From Pelobates cultripes (taxonomy: Eukaryota > Chordata > Amphibia > Anura > Pelobatidae): a DNA stretch of 64,000 nucleotides. Below are positions 11,011 to 23,551 of the stretch, in pieces. Location of the stretch: the NCBI GenBank assembly GCA_933207985.1, contig OW240915.1:276458024-276522023 (forward strand). Reading direction: 5' to 3'. The notes beneath the pieces are model-generated. The model was not told the DNA's origin. It did not search any database and saw only the letters and a list, made by a program, of their open reading frames with translations. The position numbers and the translations under genes are program-made. Position 1 is the first letter of the stretch; the number at the start of each line of letters is the position of its first letter.

Positions 11011-13429
11011 TGTTAGGTTAACTTTTTTCTGCAGGAGTTTTTCTGCATCCGATACCACAGGGTCTTGCTGTTAAATGTCCATGGCATCAGAACGGACCCC
11101 TGTCCAGTAATACTGATTGTGTGGCCCTAAGTGTATGGGCCACCACATGGGTAAATCGTAAAGAAATTTTGCTCTCCAATTAGGAAATGGTAGTATAAAA
11201 ATCACTCTTCAACTTTCATGGTTAATAACATAGAATTTTAGAGAATTAAATCCAAATGGCCCAACTGAGGCTAACTTGATCTTAAAAAATTCTCCAACTC
11301 AGCTATGCAAGTCTCAATTTTGCCATTCAAGTTCAATGTGCTAGACATATGAAGTTTAATTAATAGCCCTATTTGTTTGTTTGTACTGTAACTGTTTGTA
11401 ACATAACTCAATCCCACCTTGGTATGTTCTAGACTTGGTATGTTCTAAACTCTGCACAACAAAAAAACATTTTGGTTCTCACTAACCACATTTCGTCCAA
11501 GTTGAGTTCCAGTTCAGACAGATTTTGTGCATGCGACAAAAATAAGAAACATGAAGAGGGTTTTTTAAAGCTCAAACAAACATTATACACTAATATGGAG
11601 AATTTTTCCATTTTGTCCCAAAAAATGTCAATTCATCACTAAATTCCCAACGATAAACAATTTGGAAAATAACCGTGTTACCAGTAAAAAATAAAAAAGA
11701 TTTCGATCCAGCAACATTTGTTATTTCTATTATTTCTTCCTCATTTACACACATGCAGGCGGACAAAATTTCTGCAGCTAATTTCTCATTAATCATTCAC
11801 GTTATGATATTGTTTGTAAGTTATTGCATAAAAAGCGATTAACGTGATCTCTGTGATCACAAAGCTTGGCTTACAATCATCACTGCGTCCTTGCGTGTGA
11901 TCTGTGAGAGATGAAAGACGCTTTGCTCTGCCTTGTATTTGTGAATCCTGTTAATTGGATAAATTATAAGTGACCACATAAAATAATAATGGTAATGTAA
12001 GTATATGCATGAAGCACACAGCAAATATATTGCATCATGTAAGTGCTCAATGAAAGCATGAAGATGTTAATGATGCTAAAGACAATAAAGGTGGACCTCA
12101 GTCATATTAGCATTTACTTACAAAATGCTACTAAATGGTGCAGTATACATTATTTACTAATGCATCATGCATGATTTATATTTATATCAGACCTCCATTC
12201 CATCCTACCCTTTCAGTTCCACAGAAGAGTTTAACACATTGCTTTGTGATGGGCAGTGCACCCCTCTGGCACTTACACAGATATAAAAGTGGAAATTGGT
12301 AACAAAAAATGCAAGTAAATAATTAATTCCAGCTCTGTGTTGCCTCTGTGCATTGACCCTTTGACCTTGAATCCCTTTGATAATTCTAAGCCCCTGGCAT
12401 CCATTTTACTTTGCCTCATTCGCTTTCTCAAACACATTGAATGTCTTGCCAGACAGTTTAGAAGATATGATTATTTTTTTTTATGAATTAATGAATGCAG
12501 TTGTGGAAATACAATTTTAGAGCTGGTGTCCTGGGCAAGTTAATTGTAAAATCTGCTGTAGGATATATATATAAATATAGATGTAATACAGCAATATATT
12601 TGAGAATTTACTTAAATCAATGGAAAGTTTTCACATGTATAATTCACTCCGCAATTTAATGTTTAGCGTGAAAGTCTCAGGACGATTTCAAACCATGAAC
12701 AAAAACTGGTACCAAGCTCAAAAGGACTGCCTTGCTCAGTCCACTGTTTGGCATTAGTTCATTCAAATCCTAAACTGAGATCTGGTGTAAATATTCTAAA
12801 CTAAACATTCTAAACTTCACATCAATACCATATGAAAGCTGACAAAAGTGTAGTTTATAAAGCTAAAAAAGTGAGTGTGGTCTGTGGTCATTCTTATATT
12901 CAGATTCTATGCCGTCTGGTAAAGGGCTGCTTCATTATTGCTGTGAGTAGAAAATGCTTATTTTTGCAATGACTATTTCACATACAATTTATGCTGTGTT
13001 ATTTCTCCTTTTTTTGAAATCCTACATGAATAAGGTGTATCGTTGGTGTCTACTGGTACTGGTAAATTGTGGGACAAATCCCCAAAGTGTCTCAGTCAGC
13101 CAGCAATTTCCATGATGTTTGCTACACTTATAGAATGAAAACCCCTTTTTTAAATTCATAAACTTATTGACAAAAGTAAAAATAATTTTTATTCTTTACA
13201 AACATAGAGTCGTTGGACGTTTTTGACACCCCACCCCCAAAAAAAAAAAATAAGTTGCCAAATGTGTTTTTTGTCTTCATTAAAAAGCTTTGCAAGTTAC
13301 AGCAATCTATTATTATCAACAGGGCTATCAAAACCATTTTTGAAGGCTTTGACTTTTTCCTGGTTTGCCAGACACCACTCCAACCCCACCCCACCCCACC
13401 CCACCTCCACTACTAATCCAAGAGCGCCT
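11011..13429. other. long stretch without recognised repeats or genes
   Basis: No transposon, RNA gene or protein-like frame was recognised. 11750-12760 has mixed composition and little obvious repetition, with words such as GCATCATGCATGATTTATAT, which makes it the best candidate in the window for old single-copy or conserved non-coding DNA. That is only an impression. Poly-A and C-rich runs appear at 13230-13250 and 13380-13405. Confidence 0.4.
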
Positions 13430-13685
13430 AAGCGGGAAGTTCTGTTAGCTCTCCTGCACCTCTGGGCTTAGCTCATTGGCTGTGATTGATCAGCTGATGC
13501 TTGCAGCCAGTGAGCTAAGTACTTCTTGGAAAGTTCCAATAGTTCCATTAGTTGGGAACTCAGGCATTGGTAGTGGAGGCATGGAGCTGCACCCAGCGGA
13601 AACCAGGTAAAAAGTCTTTCAAAAACTGTTTGATTACTCGCAATGGGGGAGCACCAGGGCACTTCAGGAATCAGTGTTCCTTTAA
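13430..13685. mobile_element. TTAA MITE, related to the element at window start
   Basis: The centre has inverted CTTAGCTCATTGGCTG (13466-13481) and CAGCCAGTGAGCTAAG, matching the central hairpin of 2-425. The right end GTGTTCCTTTAA has TTAA at 13682-13685. The left end is not clear, so the copy may be truncated. Confidence 0.55.
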
Positions 13686-14117
13686 CTAATTTTATTTTAA
13701 GATTATGGCTACTGAAATATTAAATGCATATTTTGTAATGTATTTAATTTTGCTTTATTTTTAGTCTTACTTATCCGTATAGAAGTGAACAACAGAAAAG
13801 CAAGTTGGTAATACAAATTATTGTGGTTATAAAAATCTTTGGAGCCACAACAGAGTGCCATGCTTTTGTGCTTTCATGTTATTTTTTTTCCGGTTATCTT
13901 TGGAAATATACAACAAACATATATAAATAAGTTTATATATATATATATATATATATACTAAGTATGCAGATATGATTATTAAACATTTTAATTTATATAA
14001 CAAAAACTGTTAAATGGAGATGTTGATACAGTATTAAAAGTGTGTTGTAAAATGATTGGAAAGGGAAATAGCAAATGACCTATCAAGTAGGGGTAGTTTT
14101 TCTTTAAATTTTACAGC
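13686..14117. other. AT-rich spacer with (TA)n
   Basis: No gene was recognised. A (TA)n microsatellite lies at about 13935-13958. The region ends where the gypsy LTR begins with TGTAAC. Confidence 0.5.
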
Positions 14118-14715
14118 TGTAACAAAAAGAACAGTTTGCCTGGAAAAGACTTATGGATTAAAATGCAGTTCAGGACATTACAAGCATTCTCCATGCGAAT
14201 GCTTGCTAACCACTAACAGGCCACCCTGACTCTAAATTGAGAATAATTTACCTCCCTGCTTGATGGGCATTTTCGTCAAAAACCACACGAACGCTATGAG
14301 AACTGTAAGCACAGCCGCCATTTCGGGACTTCCACGTGTTCGCGGCCATTTTAACTCCCGTACAGCGGTGTTTGCCGTTGAGTGTCTGGAACTAAAATCG
14401 GACACTCAAATAGGTGAACACCGCTGAGACCTCCACACCTTCGGGAGAACCTCGCCAAAACTACCGAACGACCAGGCATTCGGTAGAAAGACTCAGCAAC
14501 GGATGGGGATTTCAGCAAACCCAAGATGGCATGCGGATGGCCGGCCGTTCGGGAGTTTTTACACATGTTCTAAGACCGACTGCAGGTCCAGAATTCATGG
14601 AACTGTTTTCGGCTACTTTGCCCGTGCGGTCGGTCAAAACTTCTAAGTCCCATATCTCCCGAACGGCTGAACCGAATGGGCTGATTTTTAAATAAGTTAG
14701 TCCCCCAGAAACAAG
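14118..14715 (+). repeat. 5' LTR of the gypsy element
   Basis: It begins TGTAAC and matches the 3' LTR from 16079. The 3' boundary is inferred: coding sequence in the pol frame starts at about 14716 and no primer-binding site was recognised between, so the LTR/internal junction may have been removed with the deletion. It contains GTTCGCGGCCATTTTAA and several CGAACG words. Confidence 0.65.
14363..14426. repeat. stem-loop in the LTR
   Basis: CAGCGGTG at the left and CACCGCTG at the right enclose a second inverted pair, GAGTGTC(T/C)G / CGGACACTC, around a short loop containing AACTAAAAT. The same hairpin recurs in the 3' LTR and, on the opposite strand, at about 23188-23235. It could be a packaging, dimerisation or termination signal; that is inference. 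Confidence 0.65.
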
Positions 14716-16025
14716 CTATCCCCAGGGCAGACTCCACTTAGACAGACTCCCTACAGGATCCCGGAGGCAGTTAAAGAAGAGATGAGGAAAGAGATCCAAG
14801 AAATGCTTAAGTTAGGGGTCATAGAACCCTCAGACAGCCCATGAGCCTCACCCGTAGTACTGGTACCCAAAAAGGACGGGACTACCAGGTTCTGCGTCGA
14901 CTATAGACGCCTTAATGATCGTACAGTGACCGATGCATATCCCATGCCCCGAGTAGACGAGCTCCTAGATCGCATTGCTAGGGGGAGATATCTGACTACC
15001 ATTGATCTGTGCAAAGGGTATTGGCAGATCCCCCTAGCCAAGGAGGCTGTCCCCAAGTCGGCCTTCGTCACCCCGTTTGGTTTGTACCAATTTAAGGTCA
15101 TGCCATTCGGGATGAAGAACGCCCCAGCTACCTTCCAACGCTTGGTGGACAGACTCCTTGATGGCTTCCAGGATTTCACTTGTGCGTACCTGGATGACAT
15201 AGCGATCTACAGCGAAACTTGGGGAGAGCACCTCCAACATGTAGGGGCCGTACTGGACCAGATTAAGGCTGCAGGCCTCACTCTGAAGCCAGAAAAATGT
15301 CACTTTGGCATGGCCGAAGTACAGTATCTGGGACACCAGGTGGGATGTGGGAAACAACGGCCGGAGCCAGCCAAGGTTGAGGCCGTGGCTAATTGGCCCA
15401 CACCCCACACCAAGACCCAGGTACTGGCCTTCCTAGGTACGGCAGGGTACTACAGAAAATTTGTCCCAGACTATAGTAGTATCGCCAAGCCCTTGACAGA
15501 TCTGACCAAAAATAATTTACCTAGGATAGTCCTGTGGTCTCCCGCCTGTGAAACAGCATTTCAGACATTAAAGAACGCATTGATCAACGCTCCCGTGCTG
15601 TCTGCCCCAGTCCCTAACAAAAGATTTGTCATCCACAGAGATGCCTCCATGTATGGACTGGGGGCAGTTTTAAGCCAGATCGGGGAAGATGGTGGAGAAC
15701 ACCCTGTCGCGTACCTAAGCAGAAAATTGTTACCCAGAGAAGTGAATTACGGGGCAGTGGAGAAAGAATGTTTAGCCCTGGTCTGGGCCCTAAAGAAATT
15801 GACTCCATATTTGTATGGTCAGGAGTTCACCCTCATCACTGACCATAACCCCCTCATGTGGTTGAACCGCGTGGCCGGAGATAATGGCCGTTTATTACGA
15901 TGGAGCCTGGCGTTACAACCATATAACTTTTCCATACAATATCGGCCTGGTAAATTCAACGGGAACACGGATGGCCTGTCCAGACAAACTGATGCCCTAA
16001 CCAAAGTCCGGACAGCCCCACGGTG
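14716..16025 (+). pseudogene. gypsy pol: reverse transcriptase-RNase H
   Basis: The frame opens with QTPYRIPEAVKEE. It has an in-frame TGA at 14842-14844, where a Trp is expected in the SPxASPVVLVPKK motif, then stays open to TGA at 16023-16025. RT motifs: FCVDYRRLND, TTIDLCKGYWQIP, VMPFGMKNAPATFQ and the catalytic YLDD near 15187. RNase H motifs: HRDASMYGLGAVLSQ, EKECLALVWALK, TDHNPLMWL and RPGKFNGNTDGLSR. It copies element RNA to DNA and removes the RNA strand. No protease or integrase is fused on either side. The frame ends about 50 bp before the LTR, so integrase could only have been upstream or was lost. Confidence 0.9.
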
Positions 16026-16065
16026 ACTCGAAAAGGATCAATCCGGGTCTGCCGGGGTGTCCCAC

Positions 16066-16078
16066 AAAAGGGGAGCCA
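16066..16078 (+). promoter_or_regulatory. polypurine tract before 3' LTR
   Basis: AAAAGGGGAGCCA immediately precedes TGTAAC. A purine run in this position primes plus-strand DNA synthesis in LTR elements. Its presence shows that the pol-LTR junction is a natural element end rather than a random deletion edge. Confidence 0.7.
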
Positions 16079-16412
16079 TGTAACAAAAAGAACAGTTTGC
16101 CTGGAAAAGACTTATGGATTAAAATGCAGTTCGGGACTTTACAAGCATTCTCCATGCGAATGCTTGCTAACCACTAACAGGCCACCCTGACTCTAAATTG
16201 AGAATAATTTACCTCCCTGCTTGATGGGCATTTTCGTCGAAAAACCGCACGAACGCTATGAGAACTGTAAGCACAGCCGCCATTTCAAGACTTCCACGTG
16301 TTCGCGGCCATTTTAACTCCCGAACTGCGGTGTTTGCCGTCGAGTGTCTGGAACTAAAATCGGACACTCAAATAGGTGAACACCGCTGAGACCTCCACAC
16401 CTTCGGGAGAAC
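16079..16412 (+). repeat. 3' LTR, truncated
   Basis: It matches the 5' LTR from TGTAAC to GAGAACCT. Beyond 16412 the sequence is unrelated AT-rich DNA. Confidence 0.85.
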
Positions 16413-17566
16413 CTTACTTGTTACTCTTTATTCGTTAGATTATTAAATGATCATGCAATGAATAAGATCAAGTTGAAGACATTAGATGTGGATGAAAACA
16501 AGAGATCGAAGTAGAAAGAGATTTGGGAATTGCCAACATATCATCATCACCATCATATCAAAAAAGCCAAATATTATCACAATATCTGAAGCACTGAGTA
16601 AATATAAATGTAATATATGCTGAGACGTAGAATTTAAGAATAGCTTCCAACCCAGTATCTAAAACTTAGTTTGGAATCCTTCAAGACTATGTAAAAATAT
16701 ATTGTATTCCAGTCTCAAATTTCCAGTCATTCCCTCTTGTACCAGTGCTATATTTGTTAAAATGCTTCCTTCATAAACACAGTTAAAAACCTTATAGGTC
16801 TTTTGATAAACATGAAATTCCTAATACAGATATCAATCCTCCTTATCGTGGGGCCAGTTAAGATTTCATTGGGCTGTATGAATGGTATAATACACGTAGC
16901 AGGTGTTTTCTGCATCTGTTCCAACCACTTATGCAGAAAGATTAAGCCAGGCATCTAGCAACATTTCCATTAAATATTTCTTTCACAAATTACCCATTGG
17001 CCTTCCGTCCTTCCACTTTTATATACGCTGCATTTAGGTATTGTTGCTTCATACAAAATATACTTCATATACTGTAACATAAAGGGCTATTCACTAAACC
17101 ATGAATTGTAGCAAATTAAAATCTGAATTGCAAAATTGAAGGTAAAGTATTCAACCTTTAACTCCTTAAGGACACATGATGGAAATATTTTGTCATGATT
17201 CCCTTTTATTCCAGAAGTTGTGTCCTTAAGGTGATTTGGAGAATGTTGGCAGATCAGCTATTTTAGCCTCCGGTTTGCTGTATGGATTTTAATCTAGTAT
17301 AATTTGGAGTTAAGTAATAAATAACTCTTTTTAGGTTCTAAAGCAGGCCGTCTGAGCAGGCCAGAACGTTGCTCGTGGGGGTGTTACATGGCAGGTGCCT
17401 ACGGTGCAGCGGTACTGTGGGTGCTTTGGATGCTGGTGCCGAAGTAGCTGCTCGGATCACACTGCACTGGTTTACCAGCTCCCTTGCATGCCCCATACGG
17501 ATGCTGGAGCCAGCATATTACATCATCCTAGACACAGCAACAGTACAGAGCAATAGGAGCTGGGAT
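16413..17566. other. AT-rich DNA; small MITE near 17.2 kb
   Basis: No gene was recognised. The MITE at 17158-17236 is listed separately. The rest is AT-rich and unassigned. Confidence 0.5.
17158..17236. mobile_element. ~80-bp palindromic TTAA MITE (CCTTAAGGAC family), degraded
   Basis: TTAACTCCTTAAGGACACAT at the left and GTGTCCTTAAGG at the right surround TCCCTTTTATTCCAGAAGTT. The copy at 63854-63933 is perfect and the one at 57766-57833 partial. Confidence 0.8.
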
Positions 17567-18218
17567 CAGGGACGTGTCTATCGCGAGGCAAACAAGGCAT
17601 CTTCCTTGGGCGGCACTTTGCAGGGGGTGGCAAAAAAAGCCACGCCCAAACTCCCAGGCAGATCCCTTGTTTGCCTCTTGTCCTGGGGGCTCAAGAGCTG
17701 GCTGGCTGGCCACTTTTGAGCCCCCCCAAGGCTGGCGGCAGGCAGTGGGCAGCGAGGGAGCATACTCACCTGAGCTCTTCCTGCTCAGTTCCCTCCGCGC
17801 CACTTAATGAAGCTGGGAGCCGGAATATGACGTCAGACCGGCTCCCGGCATCACTAAGTGCCGCCTACTCAGCCTGTCCGCCCCCTGCCTACCCGATCAG
17901 CAGCACTACTTGACTGCAGGTAAGCAATACACTCCAGCTCTCCCATGGAGGCTGGGTGGATGAAAATAAAATAAAAAAAATATTAGTTTGTGAGTGTTGG
18001 TACAAATGTCTCTGTGTGTGTGTGTCTGTGAGTGAATGTGTGTGTGTCTGTAAGTGTGTGTCTGTAAGTGTGTGTGTGTGTCTGTAAGTGTGTGTATGTG
18101 TCTGTGTGTGTGTCTGTCAGTCAAAGTGTGGCCTTGACAGGAAGGGGTGGGGGAAATTCAAATTGGGGGGGTGCCCGAGCACTGTCCTGCCTAGGGCAGC
18201 ACAAATCCTAAATACCTT
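17567..18218. mobile_element. non-autonomous hAT element
   Basis: An exact 8-bp duplication GCTGGGAT lies at 17559-17566 and 18219-18226. The element starts CAGGGACGTGTCTATC. Its right end (CCTAGGGCAGCACAAATCCT...) belongs to a group of ends recurring in the window (GCCCTAGGCA type). It contains a TG-rich tract (18009-18120) and no transposase. The terminal repeats are weakly similar, so the call rests mainly on the target duplication. Confidence 0.75.
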
Positions 18219-18241
18219 GCTGGGATAGCAGTGCACATGAC

Positions 18242-18873
18242 CAAGGCCGGCCTTTGCCATTAGGTGCCCTGTGCGAAAAATCTTCACAGCGCCCCCTCCC
18301 CAAGGTCATACACCACATCCATGTATGTGTGTGTGTGTATAGGAGTGTAGTGTTTGTATAGGGGATTTACTATATTAATAATGATTTAAAAATAAATATT
18401 TATTCCCCCTTACTGGTTACCTTGCAGTGAGAGGCCAGTGCTGATACCTCTTGTGATCCAGTGTGCTGGGAATCTGGTCTGCCCCTTCACCAGGTGCAAA
18501 CTATAAGTAACTGTCTCAGGAGCTCAGGCATTTTTAGTGTTAGAGATTTCCGCTGGTAATCTGTGGCAATGCACTGATTGGCCTGAGTGCGGAAGACAGC
18601 TACTTATGGTGAGCAGCCAACAGAAGTGCAAGCCAGAGATGCCAAGCTGCCTCCTCGGCATTATAGGCAGACAGTCACACACACACACATACACACACAC
18701 ACTCAGTTGCAGGCATACAATCACACACACACAGGTACAAGCAGACAGTTACGCACGCTCAGTTACAGGAGACAGTCATACACACAGGTACAGGCAGACA
18801 GTCACACAGACACACAGTTACAGGCAGACAGTCACACACACAGACACTCAGTTACAGGCATACAGTCACTCAG

Positions 18874-18906
<33 letters not shown>

Positions 18907-19461
18907 GTTAAAATCACACAGGCAGTCACACACAGGCTGACAGTGTCACACAGGCATACAGTCACACACACACAGGCAGACAGTGACACAAAGACAGTGA
19001 CACAGACAGTCACACATACACACACACACGCAGTTACAGTCACACAGACAATGACAAATAGGCAGACAGTCACACATACAGACAAACAGTTACCTATTTC
19101 CATTGTGGGCTGGAAGGGGGGATTGGAGGAAGTGCAGTTCCTGGAGATAAGTTGTTGCGGAAGCAAGGACTCCTTCCTGCTTCCCCCTTGATGTTCAGCA
19201 GTTACCAGCCATCAAATGGTGGTTTTAGCTCTGCCCCGCTGCAAGTGTAGCCTCGCCACTGCATCTCATCAAGCCAGGCCCATGTCACTCGATAAGCCCC
19301 ACCGCCTTTTCTTTCATGGTCCAAGGTGGGGAATAATGAAATCCTCCACCAGGGTACCTGCTTTAGCTCCACCCACACAGCTGTCATTCGGCCATGTGTG
19401 TGTGAGCTGCCATGGCGACCTGTGCGGCTGCACAGCTCACACATCCCTAAGGCTGGCCATG
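18242..19461. mobile_element. non-autonomous hAT element with CA-rich core
   Basis: The ends are CAAGGCCGGCCTT and inverted CATGGCCAGCCTT (two mismatches). The duplication CACATGAC lies at 18234-18241 and 19462-19469. The interior has a CA microsatellite (about 18670-19090). The right portion GAGCTGCCATGGCGACC...CAGCTCACACATCC resembles the 32635-33193 element. It lies only 23 bp from the neighbouring hAT element. Confidence 0.8.
18670..19095. repeat. CA-rich minisatellite in the hAT core
   Basis: Units such as CAGACAGTCACACACACA and GTTACAGGCAGACAGT are repeated imperfectly. Open frames across it are repeat artefacts. Confidence 0.85.
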
Positions 19462-19469
19462 CACATGAC

Positions 19470-22400
19470 TAATCCAGCAGCTCCCCACTGGACTCCACGG
19501 ATGAGGAGATAAGAACAGGTAGACTGGGTGGACCTCACTATTATTAAAAAATACTAGTTCTATATTAATACTAAGCTCTTTCAAATCTTCTCAGATAATT
19601 TAAAGCTGAAAATATAGGTATCGCCAGAAAAAACTATTTTACATTTAAATTTAGATAACATTAATAAAAATGGCAAATTTTGTATTATTCAGTTTTTCAT
19701 GGCTATGAAACTGGTTATTTCAAGAATGTGGAAGAAAAAACAAGAAATCCCTCTGATAGCGGTAGTGAATCAAATGAATTTTCAGTGTCTGATGGAAAAA
19801 GGTTTTTTTCTCAGCTTTTCAAAGATTTGGTTCATATAAAAAAATATGGGTTCCTTGGCTTAGTTCCTACCCTGATAGGATTAATGTTTAATTCTTTATC
19901 TTTTAAGGTTTTTTAACATAATGCGAGGGGACCCATACTTGGTCACGCAGGTTTTGTCTTTGTCTTTGTTTTTCTCTTTTGTAAGAATAATGCTTCATAT
20001 GTAAGACATAATATAAAATTTTATCTTGATAAATTACAGATGAAAAAAACAGTTTATGGCCCTTACTGATGAATTATGTATTTGTGTTGTTTGGTTGGAT
20101 GACTTTGATATCCAACTTTGTATGTGAAAATGTCATAAAGAACAAGTTTTGAGAATTTTTTTCCCCATTATTTATTAAAATAAAAATTAAAGTATGTGTA
20201 AGGATACAATTGTAAGTGTGTATAGTAATGTCTTTGTGTGTATTGGTCTGTGTGTCTATGAGTTTGTGTGTATGCATGTCAATGTGTGTGTCTTTGTATT
20301 TGTGTCCATACGTGTGTTTTTGAATGCACTGTAATAGTGTACATTATTATAGGTACATGTGAATATCAATGTTTTTGTGAATAACAAAAGGGGGTTGTGG
20401 GTGGTGCAGATGTAGACCCAATCAATTTTTTAATACAGTTTGTTATATTTTTTTAATGTTCCAAAAAATAGAGGACACTATTTTATGGCCTGTTTGGCAC
20501 CTTAAAAGAGGATCTGTAGACTTAAAGGTGTTGGATATTCTTATTCTTTCAACACAATGTTATAGAACAGACGAAATTAAGGAGCTTTTGTAGTAAAATA
20601 ATGATAGATGTTATATATAGTTGTTACCTTAATGCCTTTACCTTCTAAATCAATGGAGTATCATGACTAGAAACAATGGAGATTGGGGGCATACCTGTAA
20701 CATGCATTTCTCAGCAGTGGTGCGGCCGTAAAGACCAAAATGTATACACAATACAGATTAAGGAAGAGCATGTGCTCTGAATTGTTTCACATTTTGAATG
20801 ATATATATTAACAATGCACTTACAATAGATTCCTTTAATGCACTTTTATTTAATCTTTATTAATTTAGAACTGCCACTATTTAAATAGTGGTTTGTCTCC
20901 CATGTTAAAATAAGTGTAGGACCCACCGATATTGGGGTACTGTGTTGTAGTGGTGGGCTTAACACTATACGGCCTTATGGTGGAACTAAATCCCCATTTT
21001 TGTTTGCTGAGATATCAGATTTTAAGTAGCCTTGTAGAATTCTAAACTGTATATTTATGTGTGTGCACTGTTCCTTAATCTGTATTATAGAATATGATCA
21101 TAATAACAAGGTATTTGTCCAAGCACGGTCTGCATAGTGTTAAAGTAGTTGTATTACTTTAAAGGGACACTCGATAGTCCTAAAGTACTTCAGCTTTCTG
21201 AAGTGTAAATTTCAATATAAAGTGACACTTTTATGAATTAACCCCTGGTTTGTTTAGCTCAGTGGAACTATACTTAAGAGGCAGCAACTGCTCAGAGCAC
21301 CTGCCTTGCAAAGACTTCTCATTGAACTGTATTGGGAAGCCTGTGATTGGACAACCACCGAATGTCTTGGTTGGGTAATAAAGGGAGGGCTTGCAAATGC
21401 TTCAGACAAGAGATCTGCAACTTTTGTGAACTGTTTTAGATATACCCCCAATAAAAAAAGTGAATAATTAAATGCATGCATGTTTTTATTGAGGATATAT
21501 CTACTAAACTGATTTGTATTTTGTTTCCATTTAACATTCGTTAAAATCATTTTAAAGCAATATTCACTGTAGATTCATATCATTGTCATCTATATCATTA
21601 TAATTTTAACTCTGAATTGACGTTTTGAAGAATGAATCCTTTGTCAGCATGGATCTGGCTATCCTAATGCACACTGTGTTTTGCAAACCTTTTTTTACAC
21701 ATGTTTTTTATGAGCCGAACACAGTTACTGTTAAAAAATGCTTTTAGCCAACCACAGCTTGAGATATTCTTGAATTGATTAGCTGCCTTACACCATTCCA
21801 CCTTGGTTGGGATAGAAAGAAAGTGTTTGAATTGTCTGGTGATGCAGTATACCAAGATACAAACTGAAAATTACAGGAAGTGTAGGTTTGTTAGCAACAT
21901 GCTATTTTACATGAATTTACATGAATAAATACAGTTTTCCACTTTTAGCTTGATATTTTTCACATATAATTTGCAAAACATAACATTAATTCAATGATAT
22001 TTTCTTATAAAATTCATCTTTTGTTTGTAGTGGGTGGTTATTCACTCTTGGTGACCTTTCAGGTGGAAACGACCTGTCCCATGCTCTGTATTTGCTGAAA
22101 CAACTCACAAGAACCCCAACTTCCCCCTCTTTGATCTGGCCAAGGTTCCTGTTCCTAGACTGGGTGTAGGTTGACTATAAATTGCACAACATTCGTTACG
22201 ACATATATCACTACTGCAGTATATATCTGGTATTTGAATTTCAATCTCAGCAGTATATATGTATGGATAAGCATACATATTCTGTTCTGTAAAAATTGTA
22301 TTTCTACCTTGATATTTCCATGTTATTTTAATATTAATTGCATTGTTTATCATTGAATCATTACTATCACTATTGCTCATGTAACTTCACAAGTTTTTTT

Positions 22401-22949
22401 TTTTTTTTAAGACTTCTTTTTTTCGGTCAACATACCTGTAAAGACCTTATTAGACATTTCAAAAAGAGAGCACAAAGTCAGAGTTTATTCAATAAGCATC
22501 AATATACAATGAAAGGGAATGCAGGGAAGCAGTACCTTCACAAGTGTCCTCAACTCAAATATAGATGGCACGATATACAAAACAGAAGAACAAATAAAAC
22601 GGAATATGGTGTAGTATTTTTGATGCTGATGATAACATAAAAGAAAGGAAATGCACTTACAATCTTTTGGAGCTTGACACTCAGCTCTGGGGGTATTACT
22701 GATTTTAATGGAGCCACACACAGCCTTTTATGAGAATCCCCATGCAAGGGGTTTCCAAACACACATTCCAGGGGCATTCCCCACTGGACCGTAGAGTAGA
22801 GTGAGACAAAATACACAACATAATTACATTAAGTCTCAGGTCCAGGACATGTGTAATAATAATCACCCCAAAATATACAGTTCCCCATAAGATACCCTGT
22901 TAAGTCCTATATCCCCGGGTAGCTTGGGTCTGAGCGCCCACTATATCTG
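19470..22949. other. AT-rich DNA with a possible MITE fragment
   Basis: No protein-like frame was recognised. A TG-rich stretch lies at about 20205-20325. TTAAAGGGACACTCGATAGT at 21159 looks like the left end of a TTAA MITE, but its right end was not found. A poly-T run lies at 22397-22410. Confidence 0.45.
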
Positions 22950-23551
22950 AAAAGCACTCAGATCCCAAGAACACAGCCGAAACGCCAGCGGGGTATAGTT
23001 TAGACCGACTGCACACAAGGTGCCTGACCAAAAAGGTTCCATGAAATTAGGCTATGCGGTCGGTCTCTTTTTCGGGAGCATCAAATACACGAAAGACAAG
23101 GCATGAACTGTTCGTGCAGACATTCTTTCTGTGTATCTTGTTCGGGAGTTTGCTCCCCCTGAATGCCACTCTGTTCGTCTGAATCCCAGCGGTGTTTGCG
23201 CCGTCGGGTGTCCGATTTTAGTTCCATGCACTCAACAACAGCTGTCTCTGTTTGTGGTTAAAGATGGCCGCCGCCACGTGTTCGCACATACGAACGGAGG
23301 CCACCCAGCTGACCGCTTGGAATGTTCAGGTTATTGTGGTTGGTGGACTGAGATTACTGGGGTTAACGAGTGGCATACTCCACATATGGCTGGTCTGGTG
23401 TTCGGTAATTTGTTCGGTTGTCGAACAAGATGCTGTTAATATGCGAGGTGGCTGCTATTTTACCGAACGGCCAGATGAACAGGAGTAAGAACAAGATGAT
23501 CCAGGGACTATGAGCACGAAACAAAGGAAATAACAAGTTCATTCCGCTACA
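22950..23551 (-). repeat. LTR-like block, minus strand
   Basis: Read on the minus strand the block starts TGTAGCGGAAT at 23551, like the solo LTR at 46120. About 23188-23235 (AGCGGTGTTTGCGCCGTCGG, then CCGATTTTAGTTCC) matches the reverse complement of the 14.36-kb LTR hairpin, and GTTAAAGATGGCCGCC also has a counterpart there. It is therefore probably a solo or broken LTR of a related family. The left limit and target duplication were not found. Confidence 0.5.

Larger units (their letters stand above)
14118..16412 (+). mobile_element. Ty3/gypsy-type LTR retrotransposon, internally deleted
   Basis: Two direct copies of a sequence starting TGTAACAAAAAGAACAG (14118 and 16079) flank a pol remnant. 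They stay nearly identical for about 335 bp up to CTTCGGGAGAACCT, after which the 3' copy stops, so the 3' LTR is truncated. Between them are RT and RNase H only; gag, protease and integrase are absent. A purine-rich tract precedes the 3' LTR. The few LTR differences suggest a not very old insertion, but this was not calculated. No clear target duplication can be given because the 3' end is lost. Confidence 0.88.

Noticed and set aside
18524..19191. Frames across the 18.5-19.1 kb region
   Set aside because: They are by-products of CA/TG repeats inside a hAT element.
19680..19916. 78-codon frame with a serine-rich segment
   Set aside because: No recognised motif, AT-rich surroundings, and a length expected by chance.
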